The notes below the pieces were generated by a model. The model did no database searches, was not told the origin of the DNA, and worked only from the letters and a program-made list of their open reading frames with translations. From the IMG/VR virus record IMGVR_UViG_3300010300_006196, positions 1 to 25,360 of that record: 25,360 nucleotides of DNA, one strand, 5' to 3'. Shown one piece after another: positions 1-7,555 of the stretch. The position numbers and the translations under genes are program-made. The number at the start of each line of letters is the position of its first letter. Positions within the stretch are counted from its first letter, which is position 1. The DNA comes from a virus.

Positions 1-391
1 TTATAATTCTTGGTTGTCTTGGTCTTGGTCTTGGTCTAGGTTTCGGTTTAACTTTCGGTCTAACATATGACCTAGGAATATTGTTATAATAACGATACCT
101 CCTATCATAGTTGTTCCAATATCCAAATTGGTTCCAATAGTAGTATGAATTCCAGAAGTAAGGATCGTTGTATCTCCAGTTGTTCCAGTACCAGCTATTA
201 TTATGCTGGTATCTAACAAATTGGGTATCTCTATATTTGACAAACTGTCTATAGGGAACAGCGATTGTATCTCCGACTTCTGTAACTGCAAGAATGCTTT
301 TAACTTCATAACCTTTATTTGTTGAGAGTGTATATGTACCACAACTAAATAAAGATAATAAAAAAATTGCATACTTCAAACTTTTTATCAT
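1..391 (-). CDS. Putative phage-encoded lipoprotein, 3' end outside the window
   Basis: The reading frame that starts with ATG at 391 stays open to the window edge (130 codons). It begins with a short lipoprotein signal: Lys at residues 3 and 6, a hydrophobic stretch at 8-15, and LFSC with the lipid-accepting Cys at 17. The mature part has a region rich in Trp, Tyr and Asn (about residues 68-105), then a Lys/Arg-Pro tail from (RP)n repeats. This composition resembles small envelope lipoproteins of Bacteroidota; that is recall, not a search result. An overlapping frame (1-372) is also open but gives a featureless Thr/Ile/Gly-rich product, so I reject it. The start lies 12 bases after the nuclease stop, behind an A/T-only leader. 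Function is unknown; surface modification or superinfection exclusion are guesses. Confidence 0.68.
   Translation of the reverse strand, partial: MIKSLKYAIFLLSLFSCGTYTLSTNKGYEVKSILAVTEVGDTIAVPYRQFVKYRDTQFVRYQHNNSWYWNNWRYNDPYFWNSYYYWNQFGYWNNYDRRYRYYNNIPRSYVRPKVKPKPRPRPRPRQPRII
18..41. repeat. Hexanucleotide tandem repeat coding for Arg-Pro
   Basis: Three perfect copies and one imperfect copy of CTTGGT on the plus strand. In the lipoprotein frame on the minus strand they encode alternating Arg and Pro near the visible C-terminal part. Such a repeat can change copy number by slippage in steps of two residues without breaking the frame. Confidence 0.75.
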
Positions 392-403
392 AATAATAAA
401 TAG

Positions 404-1186
404 TTATAACTTTAATGTAGTTGGATAAGAATTGTAGATTGGTTCAGTATTAGGATTTTCTAACTCATATAGACGGTATATAAGTTTAAACAATTCAAAG
501 TTCTTATCTATTTCGTCTATCTGTAGAAGTTTCCATCCTTTACCTTGAATAACTTTTTTCTGTTTAGATGGTCCTCTTGATTGAGCTTTCAACCACAGTA
601 TAGCTGTTCTATCAATTTTTATACCTCTACTCTCTTCTAATCCTTTAGCATAAGAAGCTAACTGAAGGTCATAAGATTTATGTATACTATTTGAAGTCTT
701 GATATCGATTAACCATACCTCTCCATTCATCTTACATACAATATCTGCAGTACCAGCAAACTTATGTTCGTCTGACCATACAAATTGTTCTGATGATATA
801 AGTTCTGGTTTATATGTCTTCCAAAAGTCACCAAACTTGAGTATCATTTCCCAAACTATCTGAGAGTATTTAGCTCTACCGTAGTCATCCATCCAAGTTA
901 CTTCTTCTCCTTCAACTAACTTTTCAGCTGCTTCATGTACTTGAGTACCTTCTTTACCTGCTCTACGCATAATAAGATCAGCGTTATGCCCAACATCCTT
1001 CATCCATGATTCGAAGAACTTATTCTTGGGCATATATTGGAGTATGGTTGTTACGGACGGGTAATATACTCCTTCGCCTCTCTTATAGACTCGACGGTCT
1101 AAAAAATTAATCTGCTTTAACTCAGGGTTAAAGTCTAATCGTTTTTTCTCGTTTTGTTCGAGAATATTCATACCTTGTTTTATCAT
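404..1186 (-). CDS. PD-(D/E)XK superfamily nuclease (RecB/Cas4-like exonuclease)
   Basis: A 260-residue protein with the ordered motifs of the RecB-like PD-(D/E)XK fold: GTxxH at 80-84, a Glu at 133, the motif-II Asp at 148 within AGTADIV, the D-I-K motif at 161-163 and the downstream Gln in QLASYA (175-180). In this family the Asp, Asp/Glu and Lys bind metal and cleave DNA, so all catalytic positions are present. It has no helicase domain and has the length of a stand-alone phage exonuclease used in recombination, DNA degradation or end processing. Its ATG overlaps the primase stop as ATGA, so the two are probably translated together and act on phage DNA during replication. The precise substrate polarity cannot be read from sequence. 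Confidence 0.82.
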   Translation of the reverse strand: MIKQGMNILEQNEKKRLDFNPELKQINFLDRRVYKRGEGVYYPSVTTILQYMPKNKFFESWMKDVGHNADLIMRRAGKEGTQVHEAAEKLVEGEEVTWMDDYGRAKYSQIVWEMILKFGDFWKTYKPELISSEQFVWSDEHKFAGTADIVCKMNGEVWLIDIKTSNSIHKSYDLQLASYAKGLEESRGIKIDRTAILWLKAQSRGPSKQKKVIQGKGWKLLQIDEIDKNFELFKLIYRLYELENPNTEPIYNSYPTTLKL

Positions 1187-2106
1187 AGGTTTAGTTTGTG
1201 CAGCATTAAACTTGATAGATTAAGTTCTTCTGCAGATTGAATTAATTCGGTAAAAGCTTTGAAGCCCATATCAGATGGATCTTTATCAGGTAGGTTAACG
1301 ATAAAAACTCTTTTACCTTGGTTTAAGAATTGCTCTCCTATTTCGACTGCTCTATCTTTTGCATCATCATCTAATGCGATATAAATGTCTTTTACAGAGC
1401 TTGTAATAATTTTTTTGTATAGTGATGTAGAAACACTTTTACCTAAGATTGGTATAGCATTTCTCCTTATAGCTATTGCATCAAATACACCTTCACATAA
1501 GATAATAGGTGTGTTCCAATTAATTAAATTTTCAAAAAATATTATGTCTTTGGAAGCTTCTGGATTTTTGTATTTAAAATAGTTTCCATCATAAGTTCGT
1601 GCAACAAAAAAGTTGAGTTGATTGGATTCAGAATAACTTGGGATAATGACTCTTCCTCCATAGTCTCCAGTGTTTGTGTACCCAATGCTATATTTAATAA
1701 AATCATTATCGGTAAGTCCTCGTTCATATAGATATTTTTTTACCATATTAGCAATAACAGACTTATCTGATGCTTTATACAGTGGTTGGTACTCTTTAGG
1801 TAACTCTACTATAGATAGTTGTTGATACTGTGCTTGTGCTCCTTTTGGAAGGTATTTTAATACGTTTTGTGCTTCTTCTTTAGGAGTTTTGAGTTGGTAG
1901 AGTAAAGATCGTATAGTTTGACCTCTTGTTTGACATACCCAACATTCCCAAAAGTTTTTACCCTCTTCGTTGGTATGCATATTTATCTCCAACTTAGGTT
2001 TACGATGATTACAAAAAGGGCAATTGAAAGCATAATTCTCTCTAGCTCTTTTGTGACTCTTACCTAAAATGTTTTCGATGGATGCTAATAAAAAAGTATA
2101 GTCCAT
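1183..2106 (-). CDS. DnaG-type DNA primase
   Basis: A 307-residue protein with an N-terminal zinc-binding site (C29-x2-C32 and C55-x2-C58, with CPFC and CWVC) followed by a primase core and a TOPRIM domain. TOPRIM landmarks are the Glu-Gly pair at 205-206 in LCEGVFDA, an Asp triplet at 246-248 and DPSD at 276-279. These are the metal-binding residues of DnaG-like primases, which make RNA primers on single-stranded template. It is shorter than bacterial DnaG and lacks a helicase-binding C-terminal domain, so it is comparable in role to T4 gp61 and should work with a replicative helicase outside the window. The start is preceded by 52 non-coding bases without a Shine-Dalgarno match. Confidence 0.87.
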   Translation of the reverse strand: MDYTFLLASIENILGKSHKRARENYAFNCPFCNHRKPKLEINMHTNEEGKNFWECWVCQTRGQTIRSLLYQLKTPKEEAQNVLKYLPKGAQAQYQQLSIVELPKEYQPLYKASDKSVIANMVKKYLYERGLTDNDFIKYSIGYTNTGDYGGRVIIPSYSESNQLNFFVARTYDGNYFKYKNPEASKDIIFFENLINWNTPIILCEGVFDAIAIRRNAIPILGKSVSTSLYKKIITSSVKDIYIALDDDAKDRAVEIGEQFLNQGKRVFIVNLPDKDPSDMGFKAFTELIQSAEELNLSSLMLHKLNL

Positions 2107-2158
2107 AACCAGTCCGTATCTACTTATAAGATAAGAACTTTATTTCAAACTACAAACC

Positions 2159-2350
2159 CTATTGTACTACTATTTCTTTAATAGCTGCTTTAATAGAAGA
2201 TTCAAGTAAATCTCTATTACCAATGTCAATAAAGTCCTCTAATTTTTGAGCAATAAGTGTAGTAAGTTTAGAAACGTCTTCGGTGGTAAGAACTAACTCC
2301 TTACTTTCGATAACTTTCTTATTTTCTAAAATAACTTTCGATAGTTTCAT
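2159..2350 (-). CDS. Small helical phage protein, unknown function
   Basis: A 63-residue acidic/basic mixed protein starting MKLSKVILENKK. It looks mainly helical, with Leu/Ile at regular spacing (residues 17-60), and has no Cys, membrane segment or catalytic motif. Its ATG overlaps the stop of the preceding gene by four bases (ATGA), supporting expression in the same message. The first residues resemble those of its upstream neighbour (MKLSNILLKEK), which suggests a shared N-terminal leader or an old duplication. I do not recognise the family. Confidence 0.6.
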   Translation of the reverse strand: MKLSKVILENKKVIESKELVLTTEDVSKLTTLIAQKLEDFIDIGNRDLLESSIKAAIKEIVVQ

Positions 2351-2661
2351 ATGTCAAACTCAAATTTAATGTCCGGGTAAAAATATCTGTCTCCATCATC
2401 GTCTGCAAAATTAGCACCTCCAGTTACTTCAAAACCTTTAGCCTGAAGTATGTTCTTCATATTGGCATATTCTGCTGGTGGTAGTTCTTCTTTTACCCTA
2501 ATGGTAACCTTACCATACCCTCTGTCTCTTTCATGATATTGACCCATTGATACATCTATATCATCTCTGTTAAAAGAATCTCTAAGAGTTGATTCTAACT
2601 CAGAAGCTTTATCATTAAATTTGATAAACTTCTCTTTTAGTAAAATATTACTTAGTTTCAT
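2347..2661 (-). CDS. Conserved small phage protein, unknown function
   Basis: A 104-residue protein with an N-terminal helix (MKLSNILLKEK) followed by an alternating strand/helix region containing YGKVTIRVKEELPP and an acidic loop with DDDGDRYFYPD near residues 87-97. No membrane segment and no recognisable catalytic site. It is translationally coupled on both sides: its ATG overlaps the stop of the 45-residue basic protein and its stop overlaps the next ATG, both as ATGA. The MKLS-type N-terminus recurs here and, as MKLDQLRKVI, in the virion protein at 16774-17220. Function is not inferred. Confidence 0.65.
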   Translation of the reverse strand: MKLSNILLKEKFIKFNDKASELESTLRDSFNRDDIDVSMGQYHERDRGYGKVTIRVKEELPPAEYANMKNILQAKGFEVTGGANFADDDGDRYFYPDIKFEFDI

Positions 2662-2795
2662 CTTCCTTGTCCTTTATATTTTTTTCTATAGTTCTTAGAG
2701 GTCTTGAGTTTTGAAGATTTAGATTTAGCATGAATGCCTGGTCTTTTCTTTTTCGACTCGCCCTTATAGTTAACTAAATTTAAGCTTTTTGCCAT
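2658..2795 (-). CDS. 45-residue highly basic protein
   Basis: A short gene of 46 codons including the stop. The protein begins MAKSLNLVNYKGESKKKRPG, continues with HAKSKSSKLKTSKNY and ends KYKGQGR; about a third of the residues are Lys or Arg. The pattern KKRPG-HAKxKSSKLK is one I recall from tiny proteins of marine and Bacteroidota phages. It overlaps the 3' end of the preceding gene by 16 bases and the next ATG by four (ATGA), so it fills what would otherwise be an unexplained gap. The charge suggests nucleic-acid binding, but that is inference. Confidence 0.75.
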   Translation of the reverse strand: MAKSLNLVNYKGESKKKRPGIHAKSKSSKLKTSKNYRKKYKGQGR

Positions 2796-3070
2796 ATCTT
2801 TACAACTAAATCACCAGTTCCTTTTATTAAACGGTGATAGGTGTCTTTGGGTATAAATAGTTTATTATTTGATAATACTTGTGGAATTTGATTATCTAAT
2901 TGGAACTGCCAGTCATTGTCGTGAGTAGCTTGTACTACACGGTCTTCTCTGTCTCTATGCCATACAAATTCAAATGAAGGAGTATCTTGAGAGAACTCTC
3001 TTATTATATAACCGTCTTCCTGAGATTCGGAATAAGGTCTACCAGTAACCTGAGAAGTTTGATGATCCAC
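2780..3070 (-). CDS. Cupin-like conserved phage protein
   Basis: A 96-residue protein with VWHRDRED at residues 36-43, a central DWQFQLDN (53-60) and IPKDTYHR at 73-80, followed by a short strand. The order of strands and the two His-containing segments resembles a single-domain cupin beta-barrel, and I recall similar proteins in T4-like marine phages; neither was tested by search. The reaction is unknown. Its start lies 32 bases inside the 3' end of the preceding gene, in another frame, which is typical of the dense packing here. An alternative is a small structural adaptor without enzymatic activity. Confidence 0.6.
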   Translation of the reverse strand: MDHQTSQVTGRPYSESQEDGYIIREFSQDTPSFEFVWHRDREDRVVQATHDNDWQFQLDNQIPQVLSNNKLFIPKDTYHRLIKGTGDLVVKIWQKA

Positions 3071-3824
3071 CTAATGATTTCCAGTAACGTCCGATATTGC
3101 AAGACCAGTAGCCTGCTTTTGTTTTATCTTTCTTTTGAGCACATTTATGACGTGCTGCAAATGAAGCTCTTGCTCCTTTTTGCTTAAACTTAACAGAAAG
3201 GCCAGTATCACCAAATGATACTTTTTTTACATTTCCTTTTTTTGACTTAACATAGACGTAGAATTTTTTACTCCCACCTCTTTTAGGTTTGTTAAGAGCA
3301 ACCTTTTTACCTTTGTATTCAGCTTCAGGAATATAATCCACTGATGCTTTTAACATATCAAAGCCTGAGTAGTCAAAAGTTTCATTATGAATCTCAACTG
3401 CTTTTCTAAAGTTTTCCATATTAATAGTACCGCCGATTGATTCGACAAGCTCTTTGATGAGATCGTAATCGATCATTTCATCTATACTCATAGCTTCATC
3501 AATCGTATCCTCGTTTTCAATCATTTCATCAATCATGCAGCCTATTTCAAAAAGAGCATTATGGCTTGGGGAAACCATTGGTAAGTCTAAAGGAACTTTA
3601 ATTCCATTGTAATCTCCATACTCTCCTATGTCAGTTGTCTCTAAGAGTTCTTCATCCTGTTCGTTTAACGTAATATAACCGTCTCTCCAAGCGTCTCTTG
3701 CTTCTTTAAATAGATTTATAAACTCACCGCTAGAATAACGGTAGACGTTTTCTGACAACGTGAGATCATTATCTATATGATATTGTAATGAAGGTAAGCC
3801 GATTAGTTGTTTTATTTTGATCAT
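3039..3824 (-). CDS. Phage protein with a conserved Cys/Trp-rich C-terminal domain
   Basis: A 261-residue protein in two parts. The N-terminal two thirds is acidic and helical, with repeated I-D-E-M segments around residues 95-118. The C-terminal part starts near residue 185 with KKFYVYVKSKKG, then FGDTGLSVK, then FAARHKC and GYWSCNIGRYW. The FGD...ARHxC...YWSC order matches a domain I recall from many T4-like marine phage proteins of unknown function; the two Cys and the His could hold a metal ion. The role, structural or DNA-associated, is not settled. It sits between the GIY-YIG-like gene (7-base gap) and the cupin-like gene (32-base overlap). Confidence 0.65.
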   Translation of the reverse strand: MIKIKQLIGLPSLQYHIDNDLTLSENVYRYSSGEFINLFKEARDAWRDGYITLNEQDEELLETTDIGEYGDYNGIKVPLDLPMVSPSHNALFEIGCMIDEMIENEDTIDEAMSIDEMIDYDLIKELVESIGGTINMENFRKAVEIHNETFDYSGFDMLKASVDYIPEAEYKGKKVALNKPKRGGSKKFYVYVKSKKGNVKKVSFGDTGLSVKFKQKGARASFAARHKCAQKKDKTKAGYWSCNIGRYWKSLGGSSNFSGYW

Positions 3825-3831
3825 AATTACT

Positions 3832-4326
3832 TTATTTATTAAAATCTTTCCTATAGAATTTTCCTAGGATGTTGTCATTAATATGAGCACTATAAGAATC
3901 CTCTAATACGTTATTAATAAATAGGTGTTTAGTTTCATAATAGGTTAACAGCTTTTTATTAGGGACAAATTCAAGTATTTTCTTTTCCCAATTTTCACCT
4001 GCTTGATCTTTTTTAGCAAGTGCAACTATCTCTTTTTGAGAACCAAAATAATCTTTCCAGTCTGATTCTGTTATTACTTTTTGCTTCAAAGGGGTTCTAC
4101 CGCCTATTCCTTTTGCCTTTCTTTCTAATCTTAACTCTTCCAATGCTCTTTTTCCTAAACGTTTATTGCGTTCAAAAAATAAAACTTTTTTACCTATGTA
4201 GCGAGTATCTGTAGGTTTATATCTAACCTCATAAATAAAGCCATAGGTACCTTTTGGCATATCTGAAATATCAGTGATTAACCTCCCTTGGTAATTCCAA
4301 GAAGGTTTTGTTGGCATGTTTGTCAT
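3832..4326 (-). CDS. GIY-YIG-like endonuclease family protein
   Basis: A 164-residue protein. Residues 28-46 read YGFIYEVR...RYIGKK, matching the two strands of a GIY-YIG core (G29-F-I-Y32 and Y43-I-G45). ESDWKDYFGS follows at 87-96 and YYETKH at 129-134; E131 is the likely metal-binding Glu. The ESDWKDYxGS plus YxEAK-type pattern is one I recall in stand-alone phage nucleases related to homing endonucleases. There is no obvious DNA-binding module after the core, so it may act on phage or host DNA generally instead of homing. It sits between the fibre genes and the small accessory genes, a common place for such insertions. A second in-frame Met at residue 4 is a possible start. Confidence 0.65.
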   Translation of the reverse strand: MTNMPTKPSWNYQGRLITDISDMPKGTYGFIYEVRYKPTDTRYIGKKVLFFERNKRLGKRALEELRLERKAKGIGGRTPLKQKVITESDWKDYFGSQKEIVALAKKDQAGENWEKKILEFVPNKKLLTYYETKHLFINNVLEDSYSAHINDNILGKFYRKDFNK

Positions 4327-4339
4327 ATTTTGTTAGTCG

Positions 4340-5872
4340 CTAGATCTTGCTTTTAAGCTCATCTATTTGTAACTGTTGCTCTTTAATAGCTTCAATTAAT
4401 AACGCGACAATTTTTTCATAACGTACGGCTTTGTATCCGTTGTCTCTTGTAACTACTAATTCTGGTAAAATGTATTCTATTTCTTGTGCTATCACACCTA
4501 TGTCGTGTCCAGTGTGTTCTGATTGGTTGTTCCAATCAAATTCATATCCACCTATAGATTTCAACTTACCTAATGACCCCTTTATTGGGGTAATATTATC
4601 TTTTAATCTTGCATCAGAAGAATGAAATGCTGTTACATCTCCAGTAGCTTTAATTGTACCTTCTATAAGTAGGCTACTACCTGAAATAGCATTTGCTGAT
4701 TTAATTATTGATCCTGATATCAGACCTGTAGTATTAAGTGTTGCTCCAGTAATGCCACTAGTTGCAGCTAAAGTTGTTGAAGTAACACCGGTAGCATTTA
4801 CATTAGTAAACAATACATTACTACCTGTTATTTCTTGTCCAGAGATATTTCCAACCATTGAGATTGTACCTGACCCTGATATTGTTTTAGTATTGAGGTC
4901 TAAATTACCTCCTAGTTGTGGTGTCGTATCACTTACTACACTAGTGGTGTTTGCATCCGATCCAGTGTTAATAGTGACTGCAAAGGTAGCTCCTCCTCCT
5001 TTGGTAAACGTAATTACATTGTTTGTTGCTGAAGCTGTAGTTAATAGACTAGCTGTTGCTGCATTTACTGACCCTGAAATGTCTGACCCTAATTGTATGG
5101 ATGAAGACACTAGTGTTGGTCTACCTGTCAACCCACTAAATGGTGCTATGTCTGCATTTACTGCATGAGAAGCAGAAGTGGATGTGTTAGAATAAGAGGC
5201 TGTTACTGAGTAAGAGGATGAAATAATTCCTGTTACACCGCTTCCTTCTCCTTCGAATGATCCTGAAAATGATCCTGAGGCTATAGTGTCGGTACTTCTT
5301 ACATTACCTTGATATGATCCTGAAAATGAACCACTAAGACTGTTTACACTACCTGAACCGTCTAAGTTAAATGCACCTAAAATATTTAGACTACCTGTTC
5401 TTTCATGTACGTCATTTGAACTGTCTCCAAATATTGTTGAACCTGAATTGTATATTTGTATTGTTGTGTTACGTTCTGTAACAAATTCTTCTGCTGTTAA
5501 GGTACCACCAACTGTTAAGTTACCTGAAAATTTACCACTACCTGTTACTTCAAATATACCTACTTCATTTTGAGTATCTAATAAAATCGATCCAGTAACT
5601 TTGAGATTGTTTTCAACAAAAGTTAAATTTTGACTCCCTGTAAATTGAGCATTAGCTCCTGATACGGCACTTCCTAATTTAAATTGTATAGCTCCATTTC
5701 TACCTACTGGGTTACTAAGAGGAACACTTACTGAACTACTTACAGATGTAAACTTATGTAGTTCTAAATTAGATCCTTCAACAGATGCAGAATAGAAATA
5801 CTCTCTAAAATTCTGATCAAGTTCATCATGTGTTAACGAAGACCCTTTTGTTCCTCTAAACTGAATTGCCAT
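4340..5872 (-). CDS. Long tail-fibre-like protein with S74 intramolecular chaperone
   Basis: A 510-residue protein. Residues 1-21 (MAIQFRGTKGSS, then LTHDELDQN) are shared with the next gene upstream and probably form the attachment domain. Residues about 40-415 are Gly/Ser/Thr-rich with many GSG, SGSF and ITGS units, as in trimeric beta-structured fibres. Residues 417-510 form a Peptidase_S74 (endosialidase-type) chaperone: SSDARLKDNI at 418-427, GVIAQEIEYILPE, then a terminal coiled coil. In this family the domain trimerises the fibre and cleaves itself at the Ser of the S-D-x-R motif, here S418 or S419. Expected role: host-surface binding at the virion periphery. Confidence 0.88.
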   Translation of the reverse strand: MAIQFRGTKGSSLTHDELDQNFREYFYSASVEGSNLELHKFTSVSSSVSVPLSNPVGRNGAIQFKLGSAVSGANAQFTGSQNLTFVENNLKVTGSILLDTQNEVGIFEVTGSGKFSGNLTVGGTLTAEEFVTERNTTIQIYNSGSTIFGDSSNDVHERTGSLNILGAFNLDGSGSVNSLSGSFSGSYQGNVRSTDTIASGSFSGSFEGEGSGVTGIISSSYSVTASYSNTSTSASHAVNADIAPFSGLTGRPTLVSSSIQLGSDISGSVNAATASLLTTASATNNVITFTKGGGATFAVTINTGSDANTTSVVSDTTPQLGGNLDLNTKTISGSGTISMVGNISGQEITGSNVLFTNVNATGVTSTTLAATSGITGATLNTTGLISGSIIKSANAISGSSLLIEGTIKATGDVTAFHSSDARLKDNITPIKGSLGKLKSIGGYEFDWNNQSEHTGHDIGVIAQEIEYILPELVVTRDNGYKAVRYEKIVALLIEAIKEQQLQIDELKSKI

Positions 5873-5873
5873 A

Positions 5874-6539
5874 TTAGTCTGTGTTAGGTGGTGAAGTTTT
5901 TGTTTTCAGTTCTTCTACCTCTATTTTTAATTCTTTTATAGCTTCAATTAAGTATCCAATTATACCACTATAATTAACACTAAGATAGCCATTTTTATCT
6001 TCAGAAACAACTTCTGGAATGGTTTTCTGTATTTCTTGTGCAATAACACCAACACTTTTTGATCCATCTTTATCGAAAGTAACACCTCTAGATGACACTA
6101 TTGTCGATAGTCCATCAACTACGGTTTGTATATTGTCTTTTAATCTTTCGTCTGAAGATTGAAACACAGATGCTGAAGTTCTTATACTACCAGATACTTC
6201 TAACGCATTGGTTAAAGGAAAATCAGTTGACTCATTTACGTTTATACCCACGCTAACAGACCCTCCTGATTGACTTACAATTAATCCATTTGCTGTGGTT
6301 AATGAAGCACTACCAGAATAAAATGCAAAACGACCACTAACACCTGGTTGAACACCTGATACTAATGATACTTCATGGGCTGTTTGATTGATTGGTACGT
6401 TACCACTACCTGTGTAATGTAGTACTAAGTTTCTTCCACCATTTGCTACTGAGCTAGAATAAAAAAACGAACCCATGTTTTGGTCCATCTCATCATATGT
6501 CAGAGGTTGTGATTTATTTGCTCTAAATGTTACAGCCAT
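5874..6539 (-). CDS. Short tail-fibre-like protein with S74 intramolecular chaperone
   Basis: A 221-residue paralog of the 510-residue protein that follows it. It keeps the same N-terminus (MAVTFRANKSQP, LTYDEMDQN) and the same C-terminal S74 chaperone: SSDERLKDNI at 128-137, SVGVIAQEIQKTIPE, then a helical coil with KELKIEVEELK. The stem between them is only about 85 residues, against roughly 375 in the longer copy. The Ser and Asp of the self-cleavage motif are intact. Its ATG shares one base with the stop of the preceding virion gene (TAATG), so it is probably translated by reinitiation. It is likely a short fibre or a cap at the baseplate. Confidence 0.85.
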   Translation of the reverse strand: MAVTFRANKSQPLTYDEMDQNMGSFFYSSSVANGGRNLVLHYTGSGNVPINQTAHEVSLVSGVQPGVSGRFAFYSGSASLTTANGLIVSQSGGSVSVGINVNESTDFPLTNALEVSGSIRTSASVFQSSDERLKDNIQTVVDGLSTIVSSRGVTFDKDGSKSVGVIAQEIQKTIPEVVSEDKNGYLSVNYSGIIGYLIEAIKELKIEVEELKTKTSPPNTD

Positions 6540-7552
6540 TATATATCTATTTTTATTTCAAATGTCATATCACTATTTTGACTCTTTGGTATTGGTTTAC
6601 CTAATTTTGCTAGTGCTATTAATTCACTTGCATCATTATATAATCCAACTGTTGTAATATAAGGAGTAAATTCACTACCAGTGATATTACTTGCCAAAAC
6701 ACCGTCTGAACCGCTTACTGCTGTTCTGTTGTAAGTAAAGTTCATTTCAGAATCTTTTACCTTACAGTGTACATTATATGTATAAATAGGTTGATTTGCT
6801 TTCCATTCAACAACAGGTTTCAAATATGTTGAATAGTAATTAGCAATATCTCTATCTGTTATTATTACTTGACCGTGAGTATATATTACATCACCTACAA
6901 CTCTCTCTGGTTTGGTGTAATATTCTGCAGAACCAGAAAGAACTAAATTTCCTTCTCCGTCATCTCTCAATTCTACTCTTTGTTGATTTTTTGGTATTTC
7001 TAAATATTGAGCTACAGATTCATCTACATAGTCACTTTCATTTTGTACATAATCTGTAATAGTTATATCTGTACTTCCGTATAAAGTTAGAAAGTTATCA
7101 ACAAATTCATTCTCTCCTGTTGCAGCATCAACTACATAATCATTTACAATATAGTTGTTACCGGCATTTTGTACAGGCTTTATTACTACTGATTCTTTTT
7201 CTAAGTGGGTGCCGAAAAGGTTTCTTGGGATTGAAACTACAGTAACTTCTCTACCAATATTTCTTGAACCGGGTTTTGTTACTGTTGATTGTGCAAAGTG
7301 ATCAAATGAACCCGTGTATGTATTATCCCCTATACTGCCTTGGTAGTACAATTGATTTACACTTCTCCATACCAATTCAGATGAGTATCCGTTATAGTAG
7401 TCGTTTGGGTAAAAAGATAGTGAACTTGAAATTCCACGGAAGAAGTCGACATCGTACTCTGCTAATAGGCTACCGCTTGCTTTCCAGCTTTTGTTAGCTA
7501 CATAATCAGAGACAAATACATCTTGCCTGTTTAGTCTTTTGTAAGCGCTCAT
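6539..7552 (-). CDS. Virion structural protein, paralog A
   Basis: A 337-residue protein starting MSAYKRLNRQDVFVSDY and ending with ITTVGLYNDASELIALAKLG and a short strand. The same start and end signatures occur in the preceding gene (7556-8578), so the two are tandem paralogs with conserved ends and diverged middles. The internal part is Gly/Ser/Tyr-rich and mainly beta, without catalytic motifs. MNFTYNRT near residue 270 matches EFNYSTNP in the paralog. I recall proteins with such ends in T4-like marine phages as virion components downstream of gp6. Location in the baseplate periphery is inferred from gene order. Confidence 0.7.
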   Translation of the reverse strand: MSAYKRLNRQDVFVSDYVANKSWKASGSLLAEYDVDFFRGISSSLSFYPNDYYNGYSSELVWRSVNQLYYQGSIGDNTYTGSFDHFAQSTVTKPGSRNIGREVTVVSIPRNLFGTHLEKESVVIKPVQNAGNNYIVNDYVVDAATGENEFVDNFLTLYGSTDITITDYVQNESDYVDESVAQYLEIPKNQQRVELRDDGEGNLVLSGSAEYYTKPERVVGDVIYTHGQVIITDRDIANYYSTYLKPVVEWKANQPIYTYNVHCKVKDSEMNFTYNRTAVSGSDGVLASNITGSEFTPYITTVGLYNDASELIALAKLGKPIPKSQNSDMTFEIKIDI

Positions 7553-7555
7553 TCA

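Noticed and set aside
1-372. Closed 123-codon frame starting MQFFYYLYLVVVHIH on the minus strand
   Set aside because: Low-complexity Thr/Ile/Gly and Asp-Gln composition with no domain; the overlapping frame from 391 has a lipobox and a coherent composition, and sits right after the nuclease gene.
2118-2140. Possible hairpin CTTATaagATAAG before the primase gene
   Set aside because: Only five A/T-rich pairs, no U-run in the right place, and located between co-transcribed genes; too weak for a terminator.
4752-5168. 138-codon plus-strand frame opposite the long fibre gene
   Set aside because: Val/Pro/Ala-rich complement of the Gly/Ser/Thr repeats; no motif, no leader, opposite to every other gene. 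A shadow of the fibre coding sequence.
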